9,322 bases of DNA, taken from positions 1-9,322 of the forward strand of contig JAEWUR010000134.1 of the NCBI GenBank assembly GCA_023397045.1. Direction: 5' to 3'. The DNA comes from Planctomycetota bacterium (GTDB taxonomy: Bacteria; Planctomycetota; Planctomycetia; Pirellulales; Thermoguttaceae). The notes under the pieces were generated by a model. The model ran no database searches and was not told the DNA's origin. It saw nothing but the letters and a program-made list of their open reading frames with translations. Shown in pieces: positions 1 through 6,584 of the stretch (the stretch's first letter is position 1; each line of letters opens with the position of its first letter). The position numbers and the translations under genes were made by a program.

Positions 1-101
1 GGATCGTAACCATTCCGATCGACAGGGCCATGAAACTGGTGGTGGACGAACTATTGCGGCAACGCGACGCGGCGGCCGCTCCCATGGGAGGTGGGCGATG
101 A
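1..101 (+). CDS. 3' end of an upstream gene (partial), possibly an alternative complex III subunit
   Basis: The frame starting at base 3 is open from the window edge to TGA at 99-101 and gives about 32 residues. They contain IPIDRAMKLVVDELLRQ, then an Ala-rich stretch, then a Gly/Arg end. The stop overlaps the ATG of the next gene as ATGA, as expected for a coupled operon partner. No heme motif or membrane helix is visible in this fragment. In planctomycetes and Rhodothermus the SCO-caa3 genes often follow the genes for alternative complex III, so the tail may belong to its cytochrome c subunit (ActE-like) or a neighbouring subunit. That identity rests on gene order and a loose resemblance only. 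The reading frame itself is fairly secure because of the overlap. Confidence 0.55.
   Translation, partial: IVTIPIDRAMKLVVDELLRQRDAAAAPMGGGR
87..91 (+). promoter_or_regulatory. Shine-Dalgarno site of the SCO gene
   Basis: GGAGG lies six bases before the ATG at 98. It decides the start against the internal Met34, which would remove the basic N-terminal region and cut into the signal helix. The site lies inside the last codons of the upstream gene. Confidence 0.7.
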
Positions 102-1006
102 ACAGAACTGGCAGTCTCCTTTCGCGAGGAGATCGAGTTAGGGTGAGGGCTGTTGCGCTCGAGAAGACGGGGAGTTTTTTGCGCGGCCTGTTGGCAATGC
201 TCGGTTTGTGCCTTATTGCGACATCGCCGGCGCACGCGCAGCGCATCGAGCCGTTGCCGAAGGAACTGGAAGGCGTCGGGGTGACCGAACACCTCAACGA
301 ACAGATTCCGCTGGACTTGGAGTTCACCGATTCGGACGGCAAGCCGGTTGTGCTCAGGGAATTGTTCGACGGCAAGCGACCGGTCCTGCTGACGTTGAAT
401 TATTCGAACTGTCCCATGTTGTGCAGCCTGCAACTGAACGGGCTATTCGACGGGATGGGGCGGATGCCTTGGAGCATTGGGGATAAGTTTGCGATGGTCA
501 CGTTGAGCTTCGATCCGTTGGAGACGCCGGAGCGGGCGAGGATGACGAAGCAGAAGTATCTTGAGATGTACCGTCGGCCGGGCGCGGCGGAGGGTTGGCA
601 TTTTCTTGTCGGGCGGGAGGAGAACATTAAGAAGCTGGCCGACGCGGTCGGCTTTCGGTATCGATATTCGGCCGAGTCGAAGCAGTACATTCACGCGGCC
701 GTAACCTATGTTTTGACGCCGGATGGTCGGCTGTCGCGCTATTTGTACGGCGTGGAGTACGATCCGCAGACGTTGCGGCTGTCGTTGTTGGAGGCGGCCG
801 ACGGCCAGATCGGCTCGACGACGGATCAGATTCTCTTGTTCTGTTTTCACTATGACGCGGAGAAGGGGCGTTATGCTCCGGCCGCGTTTCGGCTGATGCA
901 GGTTGGAGGCGGTGCGACGGTGTTGGTGATTGCGGGGCTGATCTGGATTCTGCGGCGTCGAGAAAAGGCCAAGGAGCCGCCGGAGCAGGTTGATCATGTG
1001 GATTGA
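98..1006 (+). CDS. sco1: SCO1/SenC family copper chaperone, membrane-anchored
   Basis: A thioredoxin-fold protein expected to deliver copper to, or reduce, the CuA site of cytochrome oxidase subunit II on the periplasmic side. The 302-residue product has a basic N-terminus and a hydrophobic signal segment at about 28-42, with a likely cleavage site after AHA at 45-47. The SCO copper site is complete: C105 and C109 in NCPMLC, and H199 in YIHAAVTY. DP and ETP at 139-144 fit the family. After the fold comes a Cys/His-containing stretch at 247-253 (LFCFHYD), a transmembrane helix at about 270-285 and a positively charged tail (RRREK). This makes it longer than classical SCO1 and anchored at the C-terminus, a form I associate with caa3 operons. 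The start is supported by GGAGG at 87-91. The gene overlaps the upstream stop by 4 bases and the downstream coxB start by 11, so the three are probably translated together. Confidence 0.93.
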   Translation: MNRTGSLLSRGDRVRVRAVALEKTGSFLRGLLAMLGLCLIATSPAHAQRIEPLPKELEGVGVTEHLNEQIPLDLEFTDSDGKPVVLRELFDGKRPVLLTLNYSNCPMLCSLQLNGLFDGMGRMPWSIGDKFAMVTLSFDPLETPERARMTKQKYLEMYRRPGAAEGWHFLVGREENIKKLADAVGFRYRYSAESKQYIHAAVTYVLTPDGRLSRYLYGVEYDPQTLRLSLLEAADGQIGSTTDQILLFCFHYDAEKGRYAPAAFRLMQVGGGATVLVIAGLIWILRRREKAKEPPEQVDHVD

Positions 1007-1973
1007 CGTATTTGTAGCAAGCGGAATTCATGTGCCGATTGCCCAAACCGGCGGGTTTTGGCTGCCGGAATCGGCCGCATCGGACCCGGTGACGGATCGC
1101 GTGTTCTATGCGGTTTTGGTCATCTGTTCGTTGTTGTTTCTGATGGTGGTGGGATTGATGTCGTGGTTTGTGGTGCGTTACCGCCGCCGGCCGGGCGTGG
1201 CGGCTCAGAAGACGGCTTCGCACAACACGTTGCTGGAAGTGACGTGGTCGGTGATTCCGGTGATGATCGTGGCCGTGATTTTTTACCAGGGATTCGTGGC
1301 GTATATGAAGATGCAAACGGCTCCGCCGGGCTGTTATGATTTGCGTGTTTCGGCGCGGCAGTGGGCCTGGCAGGTCATCTATCCGAACGGCCATGTGGAC
1401 GACACGCTTCACGTTCCGGCGGGCGAGCCGGTGCGGTTGACGATGAGTTCGGAAGACGTGATTCATGGGCTGTGGATACCGGCATTGCGATTGAAGCAGG
1501 ATGTTGTGCCCGGCCGGTATACGAGCGTTTGGTTCCAGGCCGACAAGCCGGGCGTTTACGACCTGCTTTGCACGGAGTATTGCGGGGACGAACATTACAA
1601 CATGCTGTCGACGCTTGAAGTGCATACCCCGGAGGATTATGACGCGTGGCTGAAGAACGCCGCGAATTATTTGAAGACGCTGCCGCCGGTGGAGGCGGGC
1701 AAGCTGTTGTACAAGCGGCGCGGCTGTGCTCAGTGCCATTCGACCGACGGCACGGCCGGCACGGGTCCATCGTTCCAAGGCATCTACGGCGAGACGGTGA
1801 GCATGTCGGACGGCCGTTCGGTGTTGGTCGACGACAATTACATACGCGAGTCGATCCTCGAGCCGCAGGCGAAGGTCGTGGCGGGGTATCAGCCGGTGAT
1901 GTCAACTTACAAGGGGCTTGTGTCGGACGATGAGATCACGGCCTTGATCGAGTATATCAAATCGTTGAAGTAG
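996..1973 (+). CDS. coxB: Cytochrome c oxidase subunit II fused to cytochrome c (caa3 type)
   Basis: Electron-entry subunit of the oxidase; it takes electrons from a c-type donor and passes them through CuA to subunit I. Numbered from the ATG at 996 (325 residues), it has two transmembrane helices at about 35-61 and 82-105 and a cupredoxin domain with all CuA ligands: H157, C192, E194, C196, H200 and M203 ([12 protein letters not shown]). QWAWQ near 121-125 is the aromatic electron-entry patch. A linker leads to a C-terminal class I cytochrome c with CAQCH at 244-248 and a probable axial Met302 in QPVMSTY. The fused heme domain defines a caa3-type enzyme. A TTG at 990 is in frame two codons earlier; the ATG is preferred, with GGAG at 982-985 ten bases upstream. 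The start lies inside the end of the SCO gene. A GC-rich hairpin follows the stop, before coxA. Confidence 0.96.
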   Translation: MWIDVFVASGIHVPIAQTGGFWLPESAASDPVTDRVFYAVLVICSLLFLMVVGLMSWFVVRYRRRPGVAAQKTASHNTLLEVTWSVIPVMIVAVIFYQGFVAYMKMQTAPPGCYDLRVSARQWAWQVIYPNGHVDDTLHVPAGEPVRLTMSSEDVIHGLWIPALRLKQDVVPGRYTSVWFQADKPGVYDLLCTEYCGDEHYNMLSTLEVHTPEDYDAWLKNAANYLKTLPPVEAGKLLYKRRGCAQCHSTDGTAGTGPSFQGIYGETVSMSDGRSVLVDDNYIRESILEPQAKVVAGYQPVMSTYKGLVSDDEITALIEYIKSLK

Positions 1974-1976
1974 TTG

Positions 1977-1995
1977 GGCCGCCGAGCCGGCGGCC
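1977..1995 (+). repeat. Intercistronic hairpin between coxB and coxA
   Basis: GGCCGCCG and CGGCGGCC form a perfect 8-bp, all G/C stem with an AGC loop, starting three bases after the coxB stop. It is followed by GCTAAACC, not by a U tract, so it is not a classical intrinsic terminator. In an otherwise overlapping operon it could stabilise or process the mRNA, or tune coxA expression. The structure is seen; the role is inferred. Confidence 0.65.
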
Positions 1996-2013
1996 GCTAA
2001 ACCGAGATGTGCA

Positions 2014-3618
2014 ATGAATACTTCCGCTAGTTATTTGACCGACCCGCCGGGGCTGCGTTCCTGGTTGTTGACGCGCGATCACAAGCGGATCGGGCTGATG
2101 TTTTTGGCCGCGATAGGGATGGCGATTGCATTGGGGGCGACATTCGGGTTGTTGATCCGGACGGAGTTGACGTTTCCCGGGCCGACCGTCGTGTCGACAG
2201 GGAGCGCCTACAACCGGCTGTTCACCTTGCACGGGACGGTCATGATTTTTTTGTTCATCATCCCGTCGATGCCCTCCTCGTTCGGTAATTTCGTGCTGCC
2301 ATTGATGTTGGGCGCAAGGGACGTCGCCTTTCCGCGGCTGAATCTGGCCAGCCTGTATTTGTATGTGGGCGGGGTGATTTTTTTCTTGCTGGTGCTTGTG
2401 CTGGGGGGCGTCGATACGGGGTGGACGTTTTATACGCCGTACAGCACCAGCACGGTCACGCCGGTGATCCTAGCGATCGTGGGCGTTTTCATTCTTGGGT
2501 TCAGTTCGATTTTTACGGGCATTAATTTCTTGGTGACGATTCACACGATGCGTCCGCCGGGGATGGGTTGGTACCGGATGCCGCTGTTTTTGTGGGCGCT
2601 TTACGGGACGGCGATCATTCAGGTGTTGGCGACGCCGGTGTTGGCGATCACGCTTTTGCTGCTGGCCGCCGAACGCACGTTGGGGATCGGCATTTTCGAT
2701 CCCGCGCTGGGCGGCGACCCGGTGTTGTTTCAGCACTTTTTCTGGTTCTATTCGCATCCGGCCGTCTATATTATGATCTTGCCGGCGATGGGGATTGTGA
2801 CGGAAGTGATTTCGGTTTTTTCGCGCAAGCACATTTTTGGATACCAGTTTATTGCATCGAGCAGTTTGGCGATTGCATTGATCGGCTTTCTGGTTTGGGG
2901 GCATCACATGTTTGTTGCCGGGCAATCGCCGCTGGTCGGGATGATTTTCAGCGCGCTGACGTTTGCGGTGGCGATTCCGTCGGCGATCAAGGTTTTCAAC
3001 TGGCTGGCAACGATGTGCAAGGGGTCGATCGGGCTGGCGCCGCCGATGTGTTTTGCGTTGATGTTTATTATGCTGTTCGGCATTGGAGGGCTGACGGGTC
3101 TGTTTCTCGGCTCGCTGGCGGTGAACGTTCAGGTGCATGACACGGCGTTCGTCGTGGCGCATTTCCACTACACGATGGCGGGCGGCGCGTTGATGGGATT
3201 TTTGGCCGGGTTGTACTATTGGTGGCCGAAGATGACGGGCCGGATGTACAACCTTGCGATGGGTCAGATCACGGCAGTGCTGATTTTCGTCGGCTTCAAT
3301 TTCACCTATTTCCCGCAGTTCATCATCGGCGCCCGCGGAATGCCGCGGCGCTACTTCGATTACACGAGGCTGCTCACGGCGAACCCCGAGTTCACGTTTT
3401 ATCAGATTTTTTCGACGGTGGGTGGATTTTTGTTTGTCGGAGGTTTGATTCTAGTGGCGTTTACCCTGTTGCGGTCGTTGTTTGTTGGCGAGAAGTCGCC
3501 GTCGAACCCTTGGGGCGCGGGCACGTTGGAATGGCAATGCGACTCACCGCCGCCGCACGAAAACCCCGGACCGCCGCCCGTGGTGGGCGATTGTTATGAC
3601 TATGACGACGCAAAATAG
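2014..3618 (+). CDS. coxA: Cytochrome c oxidase subunit I, A2-type heme-copper oxidase
   Basis: Catalytic, proton-pumping subunit that reduces O2 to water in the cytoplasmic membrane. The 534-residue product has about twelve hydrophobic helices. Low-spin heme ligands are H73 (TLHG) and H385, the high-spin heme ligand is H383 (HFHY), and CuB ligands are H248, H297 and H298 (WGHH). The cross-linked Tyr is Y252. The D-channel entrance D103 ([10 protein letters not shown]) and N110 are kept, as is the K-channel lysine K326 (SAIKVFNW). The glutamate usually found after HP in A1 enzymes is Ala250 here; instead Y246-S247 precede H248 (FYSHPAVY), the signature of the A2 class, as in the Rhodothermus caa3 oxidase. 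A Pro-rich, acidic cytoplasmic tail (about 500-534) includes [10 protein letters not shown], typical of bacterial subunit I. The ribosome site is weak (GAG at 2004-2006). The 3' end overlaps coxC by 23 bases. Confidence 0.98.
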   Translation: MNTSASYLTDPPGLRSWLLTRDHKRIGLMFLAAIGMAIALGATFGLLIRTELTFPGPTVVSTGSAYNRLFTLHGTVMIFLFIIPSMPSSFGNFVLPLMLGARDVAFPRLNLASLYLYVGGVIFFLLVLVLGGVDTGWTFYTPYSTSTVTPVILAIVGVFILGFSSIFTGINFLVTIHTMRPPGMGWYRMPLFLWALYGTAIIQVLATPVLAITLLLLAAERTLGIGIFDPALGGDPVLFQHFFWFYSHPAVYIMILPAMGIVTEVISVFSRKHIFGYQFIASSSLAIALIGFLVWGHHMFVAGQSPLVGMIFSALTFAVAIPSAIKVFNWLATMCKGSIGLAPPMCFALMFIMLFGIGGLTGLFLGSLAVNVQVHDTAFVVAHFHYTMAGGALMGFLAGLYYWWPKMTGRMYNLAMGQITAVLIFVGFNFTYFPQFIIGARGMPRRYFDYTRLLTANPEFTFYQIFSTVGGFLFVGGLILVAFTLLRSLFVGEKSPSNPWGAGTLEWQCDSPPPHENPGPPPVVGDCYDYDDAK

Positions 3619-4351
3619 TTTGGCCGATCACTTTGACACGGCTCAGCAGCAGTACGATTCTGCCCGGCTGGGGATGTGGATATTTCTGTTGACCGAGGTG
3701 TTGTTCTTCGGCGGGCTTTTCTGCGCGTATGCGGTGTTCCGTGCGGTCAATCCGGAGATATTTGTCGACGGCCACCTGTTCTTGGACAAACCGCTGGGCG
3801 CTGTCAACACGGTTGTGTTAATTGTGAGCAGCCTGACGATGGCTTTGGCGGTCCGCGCGGCGCAACTTGGCCAGCTTCGTGCTTTGACCGGGTTGTTGGC
3901 AATCACGATATTGTGCGGGTTTGCGTTTCTTTGCATCAAGACGGTTGAGTACAAGCACAAATGGGACCACTCGATGGCGCCGGGGCAGGCGAGGATTGCC
4001 TATTGGTTCTCGGGCGAAGTCGGCGCGGAGCCCTCGAAGGAGTTTCGGCCGGACGAGACGTACGTGCGTGATCGCCTTGTGCAGGCCGGCTACACGGAGC
4101 CCGACAAGGATGAACTTGCGGGTTGTGCGAAGCGTCTGGGCACGTTCATGGGGATCTATTTCGTGTTGACGGGGCTTCATGCCTTGCACGTTTGCGCGGG
4201 CATTGGCGCGATGGGCTGGGTTTTTTGGGGGGCGATCCGCGGGCGTTTTGGCAGCGGCTATTTCACGCCGGTCGATCTTGTGGGACTATATTGGCACCTG
4301 GTCGATATGATCTGGATATTTCTTTTTCCGCTCCTTTATTTGATCCACTAA
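3596..4351 (+). CDS. coxC: Cytochrome c oxidase subunit III
   Basis: Membrane subunit that stabilises the oxidase and supports proton uptake. The 251-residue product begins with a soluble segment, then [19 protein letters not shown] (helix at about 24-48), a helix at 68-88, a helix at 97-117 ending in the conserved KTVEY, and two more helices at about 181-212 and 226-250. HALHV and [19 protein letters not shown] are diagnostic. This is the short, five-helix bacterial form. Between helices 3 and 4 lies a hydrophilic loop of about 60 residues (about 120-180) with many charged residues, longer than in classical subunit III. The open frame extends upstream into coxA, but homology starts near [13 protein letters not shown]. 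The ATG at 3596 is favoured by GGTGGG at 3582-3587; the ATG at 3602 is the alternative. Confidence 0.96.
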   Translation: MTMTTQNSLADHFDTAQQQYDSARLGMWIFLLTEVLFFGGLFCAYAVFRAVNPEIFVDGHLFLDKPLGAVNTVVLIVSSLTMALAVRAAQLGQLRALTGLLAITILCGFAFLCIKTVEYKHKWDHSMAPGQARIAYWFSGEVGAEPSKEFRPDETYVRDRLVQAGYTEPDKDELAGCAKRLGTFMGIYFVLTGLHALHVCAGIGAMGWVFWGAIRGRFGSGYFTPVDLVGLYWHLVDMIWIFLFPLLYLIH

Positions 4352-4402
4352 CAAAGTCCTTCTCCGTTTGGGAGACGGGCAGTTGATGAGGGTGAACCAT
4401 CC

Positions 4403-4768
4403 ATGCACGAGATCGCAGAAAACGCTGATCGCAACTCGGGGGCTCCGCTGGCGCACATCGCGGAAGTCCGGGTCTTGCTGGCTGTTTTCGCCGCGCTCAT
4501 CGTATTGACGGTGATTACGGTGGCGGTGTCGTATTTTGATTTTGGGGCGATGAATCTTTTGGTGGCCCTAGGCGTGGCTGCGATCAAGGCCACGCTGGTG
4601 GCGTTGTGGTTCATGCACCTTCGTTATGACAGTCCGGTGTATGCGTTCATCTTTCTGGTGGGCGTCGCCTTTTTAGGGTTGTTTCTGATGATCACGATGC
4701 TCGATGCGGTCACGTATCAACCCGCCGTGCAGTCGTGGGATCGGGGGCAGTCGAGTGAGCGGCAATGA
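4403..4768 (+). CDS. coxD: Cytochrome c oxidase subunit IV (small bacterial subunit)
   Basis: A 121-residue protein with three hydrophobic helices at about 24-46, 51-72 and 77-101, arranged like the small subunit IV (CtaF/CoxD family) of caa3 oxidases. The segment AAIKATLVALWFMHLRYD is characteristic: a Lys and Met-His near the ends of helix 2. The N-terminus is short and hydrophilic (MHEIAENADRN) and the C-terminus is polar. The start is supported by GAGGGTG at 4388-4394, eight bases upstream. A 51-base gap separates it from coxC. Its TGA shares bases with the next gene's start in ATGATGA, so ctaB is probably translationally coupled. Its exact function in such enzymes is not well defined; an assembly or stability role is likely. 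Confidence 0.87.
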   Translation: MHEIAENADRNSGAPLAHIAEVRVLLAVFAALIVLTVITVAVSYFDFGAMNLLVALGVAAIKATLVALWFMHLRYDSPVYAFIFLVGVAFLGLFLMITMLDAVTYQPAVQSWDRGQSSERQ

Positions 4769-5706
4769 TGAGCCATAGTCTGTCTCCATCAAGGCGTTGG
4801 AATCTGAAGGCGAGCGTGTATCGTGGGTCGGCGCGACGGGCCATGTCGGGCGTGATCGTCTATTGTAGGCTGATGCGACCGGTTGTGGTGGCGATGGTTC
4901 TGGGATCGATGGCCGCCGCCGCCTTGATCGTCGGTCAGCCGCCGCGATGGCCTGGGCTTGCGCATGCGCTGCTGGGAACGGGGTTGTTGATTGCCGGCGC
5001 CACGGCGGCGAACCAACTGATGGAGAGGCGTTGGGACGCGAGAATGGCCCGGACGGCTTCGCGGCCATTGCCATCGGGCCGGGCGACCGTGCGAGAGGTC
5101 ACCGTGTTTGCGGTGTTGGCAACGTTTGCAGGCATCGGCTATCTGGCGGTGCTGCAACCGGGGAATTTGACGTTTTTGGCGGCGCTGAGTTGGTGTATCT
5201 ACGTGTTGGTTTACACGCCGCTGAAGCGGAAGAGCGTCTGGCACATACCGGCCGGCGCCGTGGCCGGCGCCATGCCGGTTTTGCTTGGTCCGGCGGCCGT
5301 CGGCGCGGCGTTCGCTCCGCTTTCGTTGGCGTTGTTTGGGGTCGTATTTTTTTGGCAATTTCCGCACACGGCGGCGATCGGCTGGCTGAATCGAGAGCAA
5401 TATGCCCGGGGGGCGACGCGAGTTGCGGCGGTTGTCGACCCGTCGGGTCGGCTGGCGGGTTGGCTGGCGTTGTTGGGCGCTGCGGGAGTGTTGTTGGCGA
5501 GCCTGGTTCCGGCGATGCTGGGGCCGACCGGTTGGACGTATTTTGCCGTCGCCGTTTCGTCGGGGCTGGCGGGGTTATTTCTTGCCGCACGATTTCTGTG
5601 CAGGCCGACCGATGCACGGGCGCGTGCGTTGTGGCGAATGTCGTTGGCGCAGTTGCCGGCGGTATTGACGGCGTTGGTGTTGGCCGGCGGCTTCTTCTTG
5701 CGGTGA
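4765..5706 (+). CDS. ctaB: Protoheme IX farnesyltransferase (heme O synthase)
   Basis: UbiA-superfamily membrane prenyltransferase that adds a farnesyl group to heme B to give heme O, precursor of heme A for the oxidase encoded just upstream. The 313-residue product has about nine hydrophobic helices. The first active-site region at 83-104 reads N83, E87, D91, then MARTASRPLPSG; the typical NxxxDxxxD has Glu in place of its first Asp. YTPLKRKS at 150-157 and FFWQFPHTAAIGWL at 195-208 match CtaB landmarks, followed by REQYARG and VVDPSG. Residues 158-175 (WHIPAGAVAGAMPVLLG) depart from the usual Asn-containing version. The basic N-terminal region of about 30 residues is longer than the core needs, so Met27 is a possible alternative start; the ATG at 4765 is chosen for its overlap with coxD. 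Heme A synthase, usually nearby, is absent from the window. Confidence 0.93.
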   Translation: MMSHSLSPSRRWNLKASVYRGSARRAMSGVIVYCRLMRPVVVAMVLGSMAAAALIVGQPPRWPGLAHALLGTGLLIAGATAANQLMERRWDARMARTASRPLPSGRATVREVTVFAVLATFAGIGYLAVLQPGNLTFLAALSWCIYVLVYTPLKRKSVWHIPAGAVAGAMPVLLGPAAVGAAFAPLSLALFGVVFFWQFPHTAAIGWLNREQYARGATRVAAVVDPSGRLAGWLALLGAAGVLLASLVPAMLGPTGWTYFAVAVSSGLAGLFLAARFLCRPTDARARALWRMSLAQLPAVLTALVLAGGFFLR

Positions 5707-5798
5707 TTCGTACACTCTGGCGTTGAGCCGTGTTTTCTTCGGACGGACTCCGATCATGAAGTTTGACGTGGCGGCGGCCTTGGAAGGGATGCCGCGAA

Positions 5799-5822
5799 GC
5801 AGGTTCACCCCCCTGCCCTTTT
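5799..5822 (+). terminator. Weak candidate terminator after ctaB
   Basis: GCAGG at 5799-5803 can pair with CCTGC at 5812-5816, and CCTTTT follows on the + strand. The stem is only 5 bp with an 8-base loop, and it overlaps the last codons of the convergent SUI1 gene. A second small dyad (TCGGA/TCCGA, 5739-5753) lies nearer to ctaB but has no T run. The 98-base convergent gap holds no stronger signal, so termination may be Rho-dependent. Confidence 0.22.
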
Positions 5823-6134
5823 GGCGCGATATCCCATCTGCTCGAGTTCGGCGACAATGCGGTCTCTTTGATCGCCTTGGATTTCGATTCGGCCGTCCTT
5901 GATGGTTCCGCCGGTTCCGAGCCGTGTTTTTAGTTTGGTGGCGAGTTCGGCGAGGCTTTTTTCGTCCAAGGGCAGGTCGGAGATGACGGTGACGCCTTTG
6001 CCGCCTCGGCCTTTTGTTTCGCGGCCGACTTTGGCTACGGCGGACTTGTTTGGTTCTTGGGGTTTGCAGGTACACGTTGTTTTGAGTTGGCGGCAACGCG
6101 GGCAGAGCAGTTTTCGCCAGTCGTCGTTTCCCAT
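5805..6134 (-). CDS. yciH: SUI1/YciH-family translation initiation factor-like protein
   Basis: Bacterial relative of eukaryotic eIF1. The SUI1 fold binds the small ribosomal subunit; the role in bacteria is uncertain, with start-codon discrimination or stress proposed. From the ATG at 6134 the product has 109 residues. The SUI1 domain spans about 44-109: GRGGKGVTVISDLPLDE, then LGTGGTIKDGRIEIQGD (the family hallmark), then the terminal MGYRAKRAGG. The N-terminus carries four cysteines as C11-x2-C14-x6-C21-x-C23, a probable metal-binding knuckle, followed by a Lys-rich linker. An in-frame TTG at 6170 would add 12 residues. The ATG is preferred because it falls 7 bases after the stop of a basic small ORF (6142-6252) and lacks a strong ribosome site of its own, as expected for coupled translation. 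The gene is convergent with ctaB. Confidence 0.9.
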   Translation of the reverse strand: MGNDDWRKLLCPRCRQLKTTCTCKPQEPNKSAVAKVGRETKGRGGKGVTVISDLPLDEKSLAELATKLKTRLGTGGTIKDGRIEIQGDQRDRIVAELEQMGYRAKRAGG

Positions 6135-6141
6135 GATCGCA

Positions 6142-6252
6142 TTACTTTCGTTTCTGAGTTTTCGCCGCAATTCGAGCCTTTTCCATTTTCTTTCGCAAGT
6201 GGGCGAACTTGGTTGCCGGTTTGCGAGGCGTATGTCGGCCTTTTTCGCTCAT
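6142..6252 (-). CDS. Basic 36-residue small protein upstream of yciH (putative)
   Basis: Reading from the ATG at 6250-6252 to TAA at 6142-6144 gives 36 residues, starting MSEKGRHTPRKPATKF and ending AAKTQKRK. Fourteen residues are Lys or Arg and only two are Glu, so it is strongly cationic. The second half (about 16-36) could form an amphipathic basic helix. No cysteine, signal or membrane segment is present. The stop lies 7 bases before the yciH ATG and no strong ribosome site precedes yciH, which points to coupled translation. The ribosome site for the ORF itself is weak (TTGGTG about 4 bases upstream). The frame is open a further ten codons upstream with two Cys codons but no standard start. 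I do not recognise the family. A ribosome- or RNA-binding micro-protein, or a leader peptide controlling yciH, are the natural ideas; a chance ORF remains possible. Confidence 0.5.
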   Translation of the reverse strand: MSEKGRHTPRKPATKFAHLRKKMEKARIAAKTQKRK

Positions 6253-6584
6253 TTTACACCAATGGCAATCTGGAATCGCGGTTTATTGCGTCGACCGATC
6301 TTCGGTCGGCGTCGGGGCCTACCGACATTGCTGTTCTGAGACGCGACAATAGGAATTTGAATTCCACGATTCGCCGGAACTCCGTTGCGAAACTGCGAGC
6401 GATTGATTGGATGTGGCGGACTCTGCAACCTGGACGATGGTCCAGATCAGGGCATTATTGAAATGGGAAGCGTATGAAGCATACGGTGTCGGTCCCGCCG
6501 CATTCTTTTTGGGCAATCTATCTCGCGGAGCGGTAGATTCGCACATCATGCTCGAGCACATCGGCCCATTTTCCGATCTCGCGA
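6253..6584 (-). other. 332-bp non-coding spacer rich in inverted repeats
   Basis: No convincing gene was found in any frame between the hydrolase stop and the basic small ORF. Going right to left, the stretch holds a 10-bp palindrome TGCTCGAGCA (6549-6558), AATCTA/TAGATT with a 13-base loop (6515-6539), CGTATG-AAG-CATACG (6471-6485), CTGGAC-GATG-GTCCAG (6430-6445), GGAATT-TG-AATTCC (6352-6365) and CGACCGA-TCT-TCGGTCG (6292-6308, extendable by further pairs including wobbles). None is followed by a T tract on the - strand, so none is a classical terminator. I could not pick a clear sigma-70 promoter. The spacer may serve as the 3' end of the hydrolase transcript, as a structured leader of the small ORF-yciH unit, or as a small RNA. 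Confidence 0.5.
6289..6311. repeat. Strong inverted repeat upstream of the small ORF
   Basis: A 7-bp perfect stem (CGACCGA/TCGGTCG, loop TCT) extends outward by one wobble and two G-C pairs to about 10 bp. It lies 37-59 bases upstream of the small-ORF start on the - strand, where it could act as a leader hairpin or a dyad operator. No T run follows on either strand. Confidence 0.5.

Noticed and set aside
990..995. TTG start for coxB two codons upstream
   Set aside because: It is possible, but the ATG at 996 is the better start codon and nothing in the protein needs the two extra residues.
627..1778. Long - strand open frame (383 codons) opposite the SCO and coxB genes
   Set aside because: It lies antisense to two genes with complete active-site motifs and gives an Arg/His/Pro-rich product with no domain, as expected of a shadow frame in GC-rich DNA.
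3482..3595. Upstream extension of coxC into coxA
   Set aside because: The extra 38 residues are Arg-rich out-of-frame translation of the conserved coxA tail; homology and a ribosome site support the start at 3596.
4361..4375. TCTCC/GGAGA dyad in the coxC-coxD gap
   Set aside because: The stem is only 5 bp, no T tract follows, and it sits inside an operon; not enough for a terminator.
4947..5726. 259-codon + strand frame inside ctaB
   Set aside because: The product is Gly/Arg/Cys-rich low-complexity sequence; ctaB in the overlapping frame carries all family motifs.
5756..5902. 48-codon + strand ORF after ctaB
   Set aside because: Two thirds are antisense to conserved yciH codons, no good ribosome site precedes it, and the product resembles nothing known to me.
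6135..6170. TTG start at 6170 for yciH
   Set aside because: An AAAAGG site precedes it, but it would overlap the basic small ORF and add residues outside the Cys-SUI1 core; the ATG at 6134 is simpler. Kept as an alternative.
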